Part shown: piece by piece, positions 43,861-55,300 of the stretch
Layout of the letters: each line of letters begins with the position of its first letter
Position numbering within the stretch: position 1 is the stretch's first letter
Assembly (NCBI RefSeq): GCF_902635505.1
Contig: NC_045432.1
Coordinates: 72,361,823-72,425,822 of the forward strand
DNA: 64,000 bases
Source of the DNA: Sarcophilus harrisii
Taxonomy: Eukaryota; Chordata; Mammalia; Dasyuromorphia; Dasyuridae
Direction: 5' to 3'
Position numbers and translations under genes: made by a program
Notes under the pieces: model-generated
Databases searched by the model: none
What the model saw: only the letters and a program-made list of their open reading frames with translations
What the model was told of the DNA's origin: nothing

Positions 43861-46345
43861 AAATATACTTCACCAAGTGTTATATTTTTATGCTAAATGA
43901 TGGGGAAAATGACAAAATAATAATTATTCAGGGCTTATACAAACCCTTTCTCTTCCAAGGTATCAGTGAGCCATAGTGTCTACAAATAAGAATAGTAACT
44001 GATGTTTTAATAGTGCCTCAAAGTTGCCAAAGGGCTTTCCAGCCCATCTCCCTAGCACCCCACAACTGAGGCCCCTGCCTCCAAATCCAGCACCCAATTC
44101 CACAAGGATGAGGTGGCACCAAATGAGCAAGCAGCAATACTCAATCTTGTCCGTGGCTTAGGCCACAGCAAAGCAGCCCCTCTCGTTATTTTCTTTTGGA
44201 AGTATCATATGTTTGCGTCCCCGGTCCAGCCTTTGGCGGGCCTGCGACCGTCCACTAAAGGTGGGCCCAATTTTATGCAAAGGCCGTTGGCATGAGCCTT
44301 CCATTCCTAAAGGCTCAGCATCCAATGATTAAAGGGATAAGGAATGCAAAAGCAGCCAGCCAGAGCAGTCACAACCATTATATATAGGCAAGCACTCATG
44401 GGGGCTTTTTGTGGCAGAATCTTTGCGCTCTGCAAATGGTATTGCTGCTGCTAACGGTCTGTAAGGCCCCATGTCCTCTGCCCAAATCTGCCCTGACCCA
44501 ATGCTTCCTCTCCCCTGAGGAACTTTTCCATTTTCCAGTTTAGTAATCTGAGGCTCTGTTTCAGCCATGGCCACATAGTTTGGACCCATCTGAGCTGGCC
44601 ACTGAAACTGGACCCTGTGCATCTAAACCTTTCTGAGAAAACAGAACTCGGGTTCCTTTTGTTTAAAGAAGACTGTTCAATCCTCAAGGGAAAGAGTCAA
44701 ACACTATCAGGCCAGGAAGGAAACCCCCAAATCCCAAGCCTTTCTCTGAGCTGAGATGAAAGGGAAAGCCTCTGGTTCATTGTGTAAACATGAGAGATTC
44801 TTAGAGAAATATGAGAATCAACATTCATGCCCCAACTTCTGCGGGCAGCTCGAGAGAAGCTGCTTTCGGATTTCTAGCAAGGAAATTGGTACTTACAGAT
44901 ATTATCCTGGCCATCTCCTGGCCCCAAACCCCTGACAAAGAGCAGGGCCGCCGGTGCTAATAACACAGTTCAATTTTGCTTTCATCATAATAACTCAGTT
45001 GTACAGCACTTTAGTCACTAGAATAACACATTCATGGAGCATTTTTACTAATAGTGACTCACATTTACATAGCTCTTTAGGGTTTACAAGCATCTGCCAT
45101 AAAGTATTTCCTTTGATTCTAGCTTCTGAGGGAAGTCTTACAGAAATCAAAAATTATTATCTCCTTTTTTTCAGAGGAGGAAACTGAGGTATTATGACTC
45201 CCCTGTAAGTGTCAGACAGGGCATTGGGAACCAAAATTTACAGGTCAGCCTGGGCTGCCTCCCTTCAGCTTTAAGGCTTACAAAACCCTTTCTGAATGTT
45301 ATCACTTTTTTTTTCTCCCCAGCCAGCTCTAAGGCAGGCACCTCCCTGACTCCCCCAGCTAAACCTTGCAGGCTGGGGCTCAGCTTAGCCCTTTGTACAA
45401 GGCTTCCCATCTTTCTCTGAGTTTCTCATATTTGTAATTTTCCTTAACTGGGTGGTCTACTCTGGAAGGGAACTCCTCTTCCCCTAAGTGGACACACTAG
45501 CTGTGTATTTGAGGGCAGGTGGAGGGTGACACAGCAGAAATCTTTCAATAGAGGTAGTTGGTCTGCGGTAGTTAAGGAGGTTAGAAAACCTCTCCTGAAT
45601 CTGTTCTCCTCAGGGGTCTGACCTTTTGCTATCCCGTCAGAATCCCAGCTAGAGTGGGAAATGTTGGAGACCACTTGAGTGGAATGATAGATAGCATTTT
45701 ATATTTTATTTGGAAAAAATGATCTGCAATAAAACAGACATGATTGATTTGCTGGCTGCTTTTTATTGAGTGGCTATTTTTCCTCTTTTTTTTTCCCTGT
45801 TCTCTGTATCAAGGGAAGGCTCACTGGACTAGGCAAGGGAAAAGGCGTATATATTTATCAGAGATTGCTGTAGCATTTTTGTTTAAAATACTTTTTAAAT
45901 AACTTTTAAAAATGAATTCGCTCTATGACAATGGAAAATTACAGTATCATAACTTACAAATAGGAGAGACTCAGAGAAAGATGGGAAACCTTGTACAAAA
46001 TTATATAGAAGGAAGTAAGCAGAACCAGGAGGAGGATATGCAAATAACTATGGTATAAAAGAAAAGAATGATAAAATGAAGGTTAATGTTGTGTAATTGC
46101 TCTTGGCCCCAGAAAAGAAATAAAGAAATGTATTATCTTTCTTTTTTTCCTTGGAGACAAGGAAAGCTTTGGATACACAGATGATAGATGTGGTCACCAT
46201 GGCAATCAGATTCACTTAGCTATTTTTCTTTTTATAAGAAAAGGCTCCCTGGCTGGCTGGCCAAGGAGCAACTGTTGGGGGCAGGGAGTGGGATAATATG
46301 CAGAAATGATTATGATATAAAAAACAAAAGACATCAATAAGGCTG
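43861..46345. other. Intergenic sequence without a recognised gene
   Basis: A MIR-like piece lies near 45040-45200 (GAGGAGGAAACTGAGGTATT) and a faint old L1 piece near 45900-46200 (AGCAGAACCAGGAGGAGGAT). GC-richer parts (44100-44700, 45190-45670) have only short frames. Confidence 0.4.
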
Positions 46346-46349
46346 AAAA

Positions 46350-46620
46350 AAAACCATCTGCAGGCTGGGTGAGAGAATATCAGACTAGAAATCAAGGCAA
46401 CCTGAATTTTCCCTGCCTCAGACACTAGCTGGGTGATTATAGGCAAGTCACAACCTCTCTGTGCCTCAGTTTTTACATCTATAAAATGATAAATCTATAT
46501 ATAAAAAAAGAGGCAATAGCACCTAACTCACAGGATTCTTATGTGCTTTGTAAAGTGCTACATAAAGCGATTTGAAAACTAGAGTTCAACATAGGTGCTA
46601 GCTATTGCTGTTATTATTAC
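46350..46620 (+). mobile_element. MIR-like SINE, nearly full length
   Basis: CTAGCTGGGTGATTATAGGC, TGTGCCTCAGTTTTTACATC and the 3' part TTTGTAAAGTGCTACATAAA are MIR motifs in order. Confidence 0.75.
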
Positions 46621-47259
46621 TAGCCCACTTCAAGGAAAGGAAAAGGAAGCTCACAATAGCTATATGAAAAAAGGCTCCAAATCACTAATAATTACATAAA
46701 TGAAAATCAAAATAACACTAAGGTTCTACCTCATACAAATCAGATTAACAAAGCAGACCCTCCCCAAAAAGGAAAATGACAAATGTTGGAGGGGATCCAG
46801 GAAGATGGGCACATTAACGCATTATTGGTCGAGTTGTGAATTGGTCTTGTCATTCTGGAAAACATTTTGGAACTATTTACCCAAAGATCCCCAAACTGTA
46901 CATTCTTAGGGCCCTTGATAATATTATTAGACCTATACCCTAAGGAGATCACAAGATGAAGAAAAGGTCCCATATCTATATGCCCTATGTATATAAATAT
47001 ACTTGTAGCAGCTTTTTCTGAAGTGTTAAAAAAAAGAAAAGGGGTTGCCTATCTAACCAGGAAAGCCTGAGTGAATTATGGAATATAAATGAAATAATAG
47101 AATACCCTTGTACTGTAAGAAATGATGAAAAGAATGATTTCAGATAGTACTGGGCCTTGGGGAGTCAACTAAAAATTAATTGAAACAATAACTTCAATAA
47201 ATTTGTAGGCTACGAAATAAAGCTAGCTAAACAATCAGTATTGCTTTTGTTTTCTGAAA

Positions 47260-48010
47260 AATTTTTTATTGTATTTAAAAATGTTTAATAATAGCTTTTA
47301 ATTTTTCCAAATGCGTGCAAAGATAATTTTCAACATTCACCTTTGCAAAACCTTATGTTACAAATTTGTCTCCCTTTCCCCGCTCCCCTAGACTGCAAGC
47401 AATCCAATAGAAGTTAACCATGTGCGGTTCTTTTAAACATATTTCCATATTTGTCATGCTGGGCAAGAAAAATCAGATCAAAGGGGAAAAATGAAAACAC
47501 AAGAAAGAAAAAAACAATAAGCAAGCAAATAACAACAAAAAGGTGAAAATACTCTGCTTCAATCCACATTCAGTGTCCATAGTTCTCTCTCTGAATGTGG
47601 ATGGCTCTTTCCATCCCAAATCTTTTGAAATTGCTTTGAATCACCTCATTGTTGAAAAGAGCCAAGTCCATCACAGTTGAGCATCACATAACTTTGTTGT
47701 TGCTGTGTACAATGTTCTTCTCTTAGTTCTACTCATTTCACGTAGTATCAGTTCCTATAAGTCTTTCCAGGCATTTCTGAAATTAGCTTACTTGCCATTT
47801 CTTTTTCTTTTCTTTTTTTTTTTTTTTTTTTTGCTGAGGCAATTGGGATTAAGTTATTTGTCCAGAGTCACACGTCTAGGAAGTGTTAAGTGTCTGAGAC
47901 CAGATTTAAATTCAGGTCCTCCTGACTTCAGGACTGGTGCTCTATTACTTGCCATTTCTTACAGAACAATAAAATTCCATTACCTTCATATAACTTATTC
48001 AGCCACTCCC
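47260..48010 (-). mobile_element. L1 3' end, minus strand, with a nested SINE
   Basis: TTTTCAACATTCACCTTTGC and CTTTGAATCACCTCATTGTT are the reversed L1 3' UTR; ORF2 C-terminus remnants follow to about 48010. Confidence 0.85.
47804..47944 (-). mobile_element. SINE nested in the minus L1
   Basis: T-run tail at the left, then the reversed SINE body (TTGTCCAGAGTCACACGTCT; GGACTGGTGCTCTA). The perfect 16-bp TSD TTACTTGCCATTTCTT is at 47788-47803 and 47945-47960. Confidence 0.93.
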
Positions 48011-48574
48011 TAACTGACCATTAGTATTTCTGTATATTATCAACACAACCCAGCAGGAAGACATAAAAAAAGAGAATTTCCATTTAAATAGCTACAGAAG
48101 GCATAAAATACTTGGGAGTTTATCTACCATGGAATATATAGGAATTATATGAACACAATCAAAACTACTTTGGGCAGAAATTAGATAATTAAAGAAATAT
48201 TAGTAACTCATGTGGTAAGCCAAGTCAATGTTGTTTGGAACAGCAAGTCAATATAATGAAAATGATGGTACTACCTGAATTAATTCATTTTTGGAGTGTC
48301 ATACCAATAAATCTACCAAAGAATTATTTTATAGGACTATTACAATAATAATGAAACTTACCTGAAGGAACAAAATGTCAAGGATCACAAAAGAAACAAA
48401 GAGAAAAATGTGGGAAGGAAGGGAGGCTGGCAATTTCAGATTTCCAACTATCTACCACAAAGCTGTAATCTTCAAGATGATTTGATACTAATTAAAAAAC
48501 AGAGAGGTCAATCAGCACACAAATTAGGCACACAACATACCGAAGCAGATGAACCCATAACAACTGCAGCAGAA

Positions 48575-51500
48575 ACAAAGTAAATTATCAGAAACTATTT
48601 TACCCAATTATATGCTAAAGACAGCTGATAATTTAGAAGAAATGGATGACTACTTACAAAATATAAAATGCTCAGATTAATCAACAAAGAAATAGAGAAC
48701 TTCATATCAGACAAAGAAACTGAACAAGCCATAAATGAACTCTCAAAGGAAATATTCCAGAACCAGACGGATTTACAAGTAAATTTTATCAAACATTCAA
48801 AACCCAATTAATTCCAACACCACAGAAACGGTTTGCAGTAAGAGAGGAGAAAAGCGTCCTTCAAATCCCTGTCTATGAAACAAATACGCTCTTGATATCT
48901 ATACAAGGGAAAGGCGAAGGAGAAAAGGACAATTATAATCCTATATCTCTAATGAATATTGATGCAAAAGTTTTAAATAAAATATTAGCACAGAGGTGAC
49001 AATCACATGTTAGAGAGATTTTATACTATGCATAGGCTGGATTTACACCAGGAATGCAGGGGTAATTCAACATAAAGAAGCCTATAAACAGAATCAATAA
49101 TATAAATAATAAAGTCACAGGATTATATTACTAGATGCCAAAAAAAGTTTTAATAAAAATCCTACACACACTGGAAAGCATAGGAATGAACAAATCTTTC
49201 TTTGCTATAGTAAATAAACTCTAATACCAAGAGCAAACATATACAACGAAAAATACAGTAAGATCAGGGTCAGAGCAAATATGCTATCACCACTACTGTT
49301 TAATATAATGTCAGAAAAGCACGCTGTAGCAATAAGCTATGAAAAAGAAATTGAAAAAATAAGAATGAACAAAGAAAAAATAAAATGATCACCTTTTGGG
49401 AAGACAATAATGAAGATTTACTTAGAAACCCTAGAGTCAACCAAAAATTGAAATAATTAATCACTTTAGCAAAATTACAGGATAAATAAATATGATATAA
49501 ATAAAATAAAACCACAGAAATCTTTAGTGTTTCTGTAAATTTCCAACAAAACCCAGCAGGAAGAAATGCAAAGAGAAATTCCATTCAAAATAATTAAGTG
49601 AAGGCATAAAATGCTTGGGAGGCTACCTAACAAAATGTACCTATGCAGTGTATGGCTCCAACTATGAAACACTTTTTGCAGTATAAAGACAGACCTAAAA
49701 AGTTGGAGAAATATCATTTGCTTAGGGGTAGATCAAACCAATGTGATAACAATGATGCTACCTAAATTAATGTAGTCACAAAATTTGTACCCTAGCAAAC
49801 TAGTGAAGGATCACTTTATAGGACTAGAAAAAATAATAACAAAATCAATCTGGAGGGGGAAAAGGGCGACTCTCAAAGGGAAATGAGGGAAAAAAAGGAG
49901 AAGAAAGGAAGCCCGGCAATTTCATATGTCCAGCTACACTACACAGAACATCTTAGGTATACCACATACAGAAACAATGAATATTAAGTACTACAGTGTT
50001 CAATAAATCAAAAGGCCCCAGTAAAAGGAAAAGGACTCGCTTTTTGACAAAAACTGGAAAAACTGCTGGCAGTTTGGCAGAAATTAAACTTAGCCCAATA
50101 TCCTACACCATCAACCAAGATAAACTCTAAATGGATATATAACTTAGCCATACAAGTTGACATCATAAGCAAATCAGAGGGACTAGCAAACAATAACCTT
50201 TCCAATCTATGAATAACAAGTGACAGAGAGGATCACAAAACACAAAATAGACCATTTTGATTATGTAAAATCTAATTTTTCAATGAACAAAATATATTTT
50301 CTCTTCCCCCCAGCTCCCTATCTTCCTCCTTTGGAAAAAGAAAAATGAAACCTCTGTAAGCAATCTGGATATTCATGCAAAACAAAATCCCCATCAAAAT
50401 CTAATACAATTAAAATTAGAAGGGAAACTGGGAGGAAATTTTGCTATGAGGTTCTCTGATTATGGTGTCATTTCCAAGATATATAAGGAATGATTTTAAA
50501 CCTATATAAAGATGAGCCATTTTTCAATTGATAAATGGTCAAAGGAAATAAGTGGGTAGTTTTCAAAGGAAGAAAACCAAGTTTTCTTTTTTTTTTTTTT
50601 TTGAGGAGATGATGAACTTTTATTTTGTATTATTGTCCTTGCCATTTATGGAGGAATGTGCAGAATATGTGTGTTTGTGTGTGTGTGTTTAAATTACTAA
50701 CAAGAATTTCAGTACAACCACTTTTAATTAGGTCAAGTGCACTGGGCTAAGCAATGGCATCACAAAAACTGAAGCAAAATAACTTTCTTTCAAGGAGCTT
50801 ACATTCAACTGATATAGAGAATAAGTAAGCAGATTATAAATGACAAGTAATTTAGAATATAAGTGAACAAAAGGTAATTTGAGGAAGAAAAGACCACAAA
50901 GACTCAGGACTGACCAGTGAAGGCTTCATTTAAATATGGCATGTGAGTGGAGCCGAACTAAACCTCAAAGAGCTCATTGGAGATAGAATTACGGATGGAA
51001 ATGATTTCAGATATATAGGTCAAGTATACAAAGACATAGAAAGGGTACATAGAATAGTACAAATTAAAGGGAAAACCAAGTTTTCAATAGCTATATGAAA
51101 AAAAAATGCTCTGTCAATAATCATTAGAGAAATCTTATTAAAAGTAACTGGCTTTCCACATCATAACCATCAGATTAACAAAACTGACAAAAAAAGAAAA
51201 GGGGAAATGTTGGAAGGGGCTGTAGGAAAATAGGTATGTAGATATACATACCACTGTTAGTGGAGTTATTATTTGGTCCAGTTGCTCTGGAAAGCACTTT
51301 GGAAGTATGCCCCCCCAAAGACACTAAACCGCAAACCATTTGAATCCCACTAGTGGGCTTATACCTAACAGAGAGCCAAGAAAGAAAAGTTCCCATATGT
51401 ATAAAAAATTCTAAATGCTATTTTTGTAGTGGCAAATAACCGGAAACTAACAAGGTGTTTTCTCATCAATTGGGGAACAGACACGCAAATTATGGTCCAT

Positions 51501-51870
51501 GAATGTAATGGAATGCTCTAGTGCTCTAAGAAATGATGAAATGAAAAGTCCAGAAGCTTTGTATGAAATGACATAGAACAAAATGAGCAAGACCCGGAAA
51601 ACAATTTATGCTATAACGACATCATAAAGAAAAACCACTTTCAGAGACTTAAGAAGTCTGATCAATAAAAGGATGAGTCAGAATCCAGAGGGCTGATGAT
51701 GCACCCTGCCACCCACTTCCTGAAAGAGAGATCAGGGTGCAGAATGAGGCACACTTTTTTTTTTTTTTAACATAGTCAATGTGGGATTTTGTTTTGCATG
51801 AATATCCAGATTGATTACAGAGGTTTCATTTTTCTTTTTCCAAAGGCGGAAGGTAGGAAGCTGGGGGGAA
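48575..51870 (+). mobile_element. Old L1: ORF2 from linker to C-terminus plus 3' UTR
   Basis: Diverged ORF2: the pre-RT region near 48.6 kb (TADNLEEMDDYLQNIK), an RT-like block near 49.27 kb (RANMLSPLLFNIMSEK), then C-terminal parts to 51.5 kb. An older-type 3' UTR follows (CACCCTGCCACCCACTTCCT; TTTTGTTTTGCATGAATATC). Many frame breaks. It is interrupted by the retrocopy at 50587-51070. Confidence 0.8.
50587..51070 (-). pseudogene. Retrocopy of an unidentified mRNA 3' end
   Basis: A 484-bp block with a T run at its left end, so the copied strand ends in poly(A). On that strand an AATAAA lies about 20 nt before the A run (CAAAATAAAAGTTCATCATC). A 15-bp perfect TSD GAAAACCAAGTTTTC is at 50572-50586 and 51071-51085. 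It contains antisense L2/MIR-type sequence and a short CA repeat, as a 3' UTR might. I cannot identify the parent gene. Confidence 0.75.
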
Positions 51871-51872
51871 GA

Positions 51873-52309
51873 GAAAATATATTTTGTTCTTTGAAAAAAT
51901 GAAATGTTTTTAAAAGACAGGAAGAAGAAAAAATATACTTTTGTTCACTGAAAAGAATGAAATGATTTTAAGAGGTGGGAGGGTGGGAAAATATACTTTT
52001 GTTCATTGAAAAATAAAATGATTTTAAGAAGTGGGAAGAAGAGAAATATACTTTTGTTCATTAAAAAATGAAATTTTCTAAGAAATGGGAAGAAGAGAAA
52101 TATGCTTTTGCTCATTAAAAAATGAAATTTTCTATGAGAGAGGGAAGAGAAAATATATTTTTCTTCATTGAAAAAAATGAAATGATTTTAAGAAATGGGA
52201 GGAAGAGAAATATACTTTTCTTCATTGAAAAAAATGAAATGATTTTAAGAAATGGGAGGAAGAGAAATATACTTTTCTTCATTGAATTTTTTTAAAAAAA
52301 TTTAAGAAG
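51873..52309 (+). repeat. Minisatellite, 52-60 bp unit, about 7.5 copies
   Basis: Units run GAGAAATATACTTTTCTTCA to AAATGGGAGGAA with small length differences. Units 6, 7 and the partial 8 at the right are nearly identical. The unit resembles the tail of the adjacent L1 3' UTR, from which it probably grew. Confidence 0.9.
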
Positions 52310-55300
52310 AAAAGGGATGGATTTGTAGGGAGATCAATATTTTCCTAAGAAATGTGATGATCTTCCCCTCTCCACTCCCACCTCATAACTGGGTTTCCAG
52401 GCAAAGAACAGGCCCCAAAGTTCTCTGGGCAGAGAAAACTGGACCAGTCCACAGCATTCGTGGTTCATGCATGCTGGTACAAAGCAAAGTCTATGAGCCA
52501 GTGCAGCCTCTGGCAGGCTTAAGTGGGCTGCAATCTATAATGGTGAGAGGCACATTAACATCCTTGAAATTCATGAGAGTACTGGGTCCCCAGAATAACT
52601 CCCAGTCCCTTCAAGACTACTCACTCATCTTGTGCTAGCCTATGGAGTGTCTGGAGCCTGTGGGAGCCCAATCAGGGGCCTCCACAAGATCTCTCTTACC
52701 TGTCTGCTCACATCAGGGCCAGGCAGATTTCTTTTCTCTCCCATACAGGAAGCAGCAAGTATTTCCTCTCCTGCTTGACTGGTGAGGAGCAGGCTGCAAT
52801 CGTTTCAGGCTTGAGGGAGGGGAAGTGAGAATAGGGGTCTCAGGGAAATCATTCCAGGCAGGGATGGAGATCAGATCTGGGTAAGTCTGCCTTTTGGCCC
52901 AGCTTCTACAGACTACCTTTTCCAGAGCCGTCCTCTTCCTCCTTGTGGTGTCCCATCCAGCTCAGCAGGCAGCCTCCATAGGCCCAGCTCAGTCCTCTCC
53001 TGGGATTACAGATTGTCAAGAGTTGGTCCAGTCTGGGTGTGTGTGAAGAGATGCTCTGAGGACTCAGTAGCAAGCAGCAGCAGGAGACTGTCTCTGACCC
53101 AGGACCAGGCCTCTTGGTCATGTGGCACAACCTGCAGGATCCCGTTTGTCCAAAAGCGTGCTCATCTTCCCTCCATCCTCTGTCCTCTCCACTCAAAGTG
53201 GAGCCAGTGCAAGTCTCAAGGCAAAACTGACTATTGAAAAGAGCATGTGATTGCGAGTTGAGAGACCTAAGTAGGTGGTGAACTGGATAGGTAACGTTGA
53301 TCCTTAGTTGATTTGGGGGATCCTCACTGGCTCATCTGTAAAATGGGCATCACTTATGTGCACATCCAAGTGGGCAACTGATCTGTGTACTGTTTTATCA
53401 CTCAGACTGGCCACGGGAGGGTGCTAGTGCCAAAGAAGGAAAGAAAAAGTTAGAAGAGGAGAGCTTTCTCTGGGGCAATCACTTCAGCTTGGAGGGAGTT
53501 GGGGGCCTCCAGGAGGACCGGTTTCCAAGTTAGAAACAACTAACAGGAAACAAATGCTTTGGGAAGTATAAACACTTAGTTGAACATCTGGTCTCTGCCT
53601 CAGTGCGGGGCAAATCTGGGCCTTGTCACCTAGCACAGGTGCAAGGGAGATCATGTGACCAGCGTAGGCAGCTGAGGGTGTTGCCTCTCTCAGCCAGGAA
53701 GGAGTCAGAGCTACCCAGCTAGGCCTGGGCCTGGCACTCCACACGGGGCTTTATAATCCAGTTCCTATTGGAAGAGACCCTCAGTGGCCATCCGCTTTAA
53801 CCCATGGCTTCAGGAGATGGATCTCACATTCCCCGTCTCCTCTCTCTCCTACAAGCTACTCATACCTATTTCCTTCATCTAAGGACTTAGGCTCTTCCTC
53901 AGTCTGGTCCTGCCCCACCCCCAGCTGTTCCCCAGATCTTCAGTGTCTTCCATAAATCCTGGAGTCTAGTACAATACCCATGTGGTCTGGCAGCTAGACC
54001 AGAAGCTGTTGCTCAAGATCATATTAGCTTGGGGCAGGGAGTGGGGCTGTCACATGACACTCTGGAGTCCTATTTAGCATTCAGCACCCTGGTCTTTTGT
54101 AAACTGCTCTGTAACCCTCTCTCGTCAGAGCCCTCCGCCCCCCTCCTTACATCCTATATGTCTGAAGTTGAATTTGGGAACCCATATGGAAGAGTTTTTC
54201 CCCCTATATCCCTGCTAAACTATCTTATTCGAGCCAGCCCAGTGTTGCCCACCTCTCTACCGTGGCAACACTTAAGATGCAGAACGAGACATGCGTTTTT
54301 GGAAATGAGCAACATGGGGATTTCTTTTGTTGCGCTACGTATGGATGTTTGGTATGGGGGGTTTACTCTCTTTTTTATCGTTTAATGAGGAAAAGGGAAA
54401 TCTGGTAATTGCTTGCTAAATTCATTATTTGATTAATCATTTAAAAAAGACTTAGTCTAATGGGCTAGCCTCTCGGATCCTGTCATTCAGTGGGTTTCTG
54501 ACCAAGCAGCCTTGTGTCACATGTAAATTGGATGAGCAAAAAAATCTGCGCTTCTCTCTTTAAAAAATGTAAAATGATACAGCGTCAAACCCAGATCTCT
54601 GGAACACACTAGTGGAAAACTCCAGCCAAGGTGACGTTGAACCATTAACGAGTACTCTTTGAATCCAGTCAGCATTCGGGATGCTGACGAACCCTGAGCC
54701 CATAGCACAGGACTGATGGCAAAACCGGGACGTTTGCTCCCAGGTGAAGATAAGGTTTGGAAGAATATGATAACTGTCTTTGATTTCTGAAAATTTGTAC
54801 CCTGAACAACAAATTAAATATGTATTTTCCCATGCATTGCAGAACAGGAGAGGGGAATATTTGAAATTGCAAAGCTCTCATAAAGAGCTGAGTTAAAATA
54901 TATCTAATAAATTCAGGCTTTAGCTTTCAAAACTGTTCCCATCTGGGATTAAAAAATGCTTCTAATAAATAGGCATAGTCAAGCAAAACAAATGCCCCCC
55001 AGAAGCCACCGAGCCTCATTCTGCATCTTGAATTGAGTAGCTCTCCCTCAGGAAGCAATCACGGCCGGTCACTAAATTGGCCATAGCTGTCTTTAAAAAT
55101 TTAAAGAGCTGCCCAATAGAAAAAGGGATTCGATTTGTCCTACTTGGCCCTAGAGAGCAGAAGGTGCAGCACAAATCAAAGAGAGGCAGAATGTCAGGAA
55201 ATGCTACTTAACCACTTAGAACTGTACCGAGACCCTAAGAGAAGCCTTTAAGCAGAGGCTGAGTGTTGCTGGGGGATGCACTAGATGCCCCTCAACTCCC

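Larger units (their letters stand above)
46630..48560 (+). mobile_element. Old L1 ORF2 remnants, interrupted by a minus L1
   Basis: 46630-47160 is an ORF2 C-terminus. About 47160-47245 and 48025-48560 are central ORF2 (KLAKQSVLLLF, then FLYIINTTQQ, KYLGVYLPWN). These may be two old copies. The middle is displaced by the minus-strand L1 at 47260-48010. Confidence 0.65.

Noticed and set aside
51873-52309. CRISPR-like array
   Set aside because: Units are contiguous and similar over their full length, with no unique spacers, in a vertebrate genome: a minisatellite.
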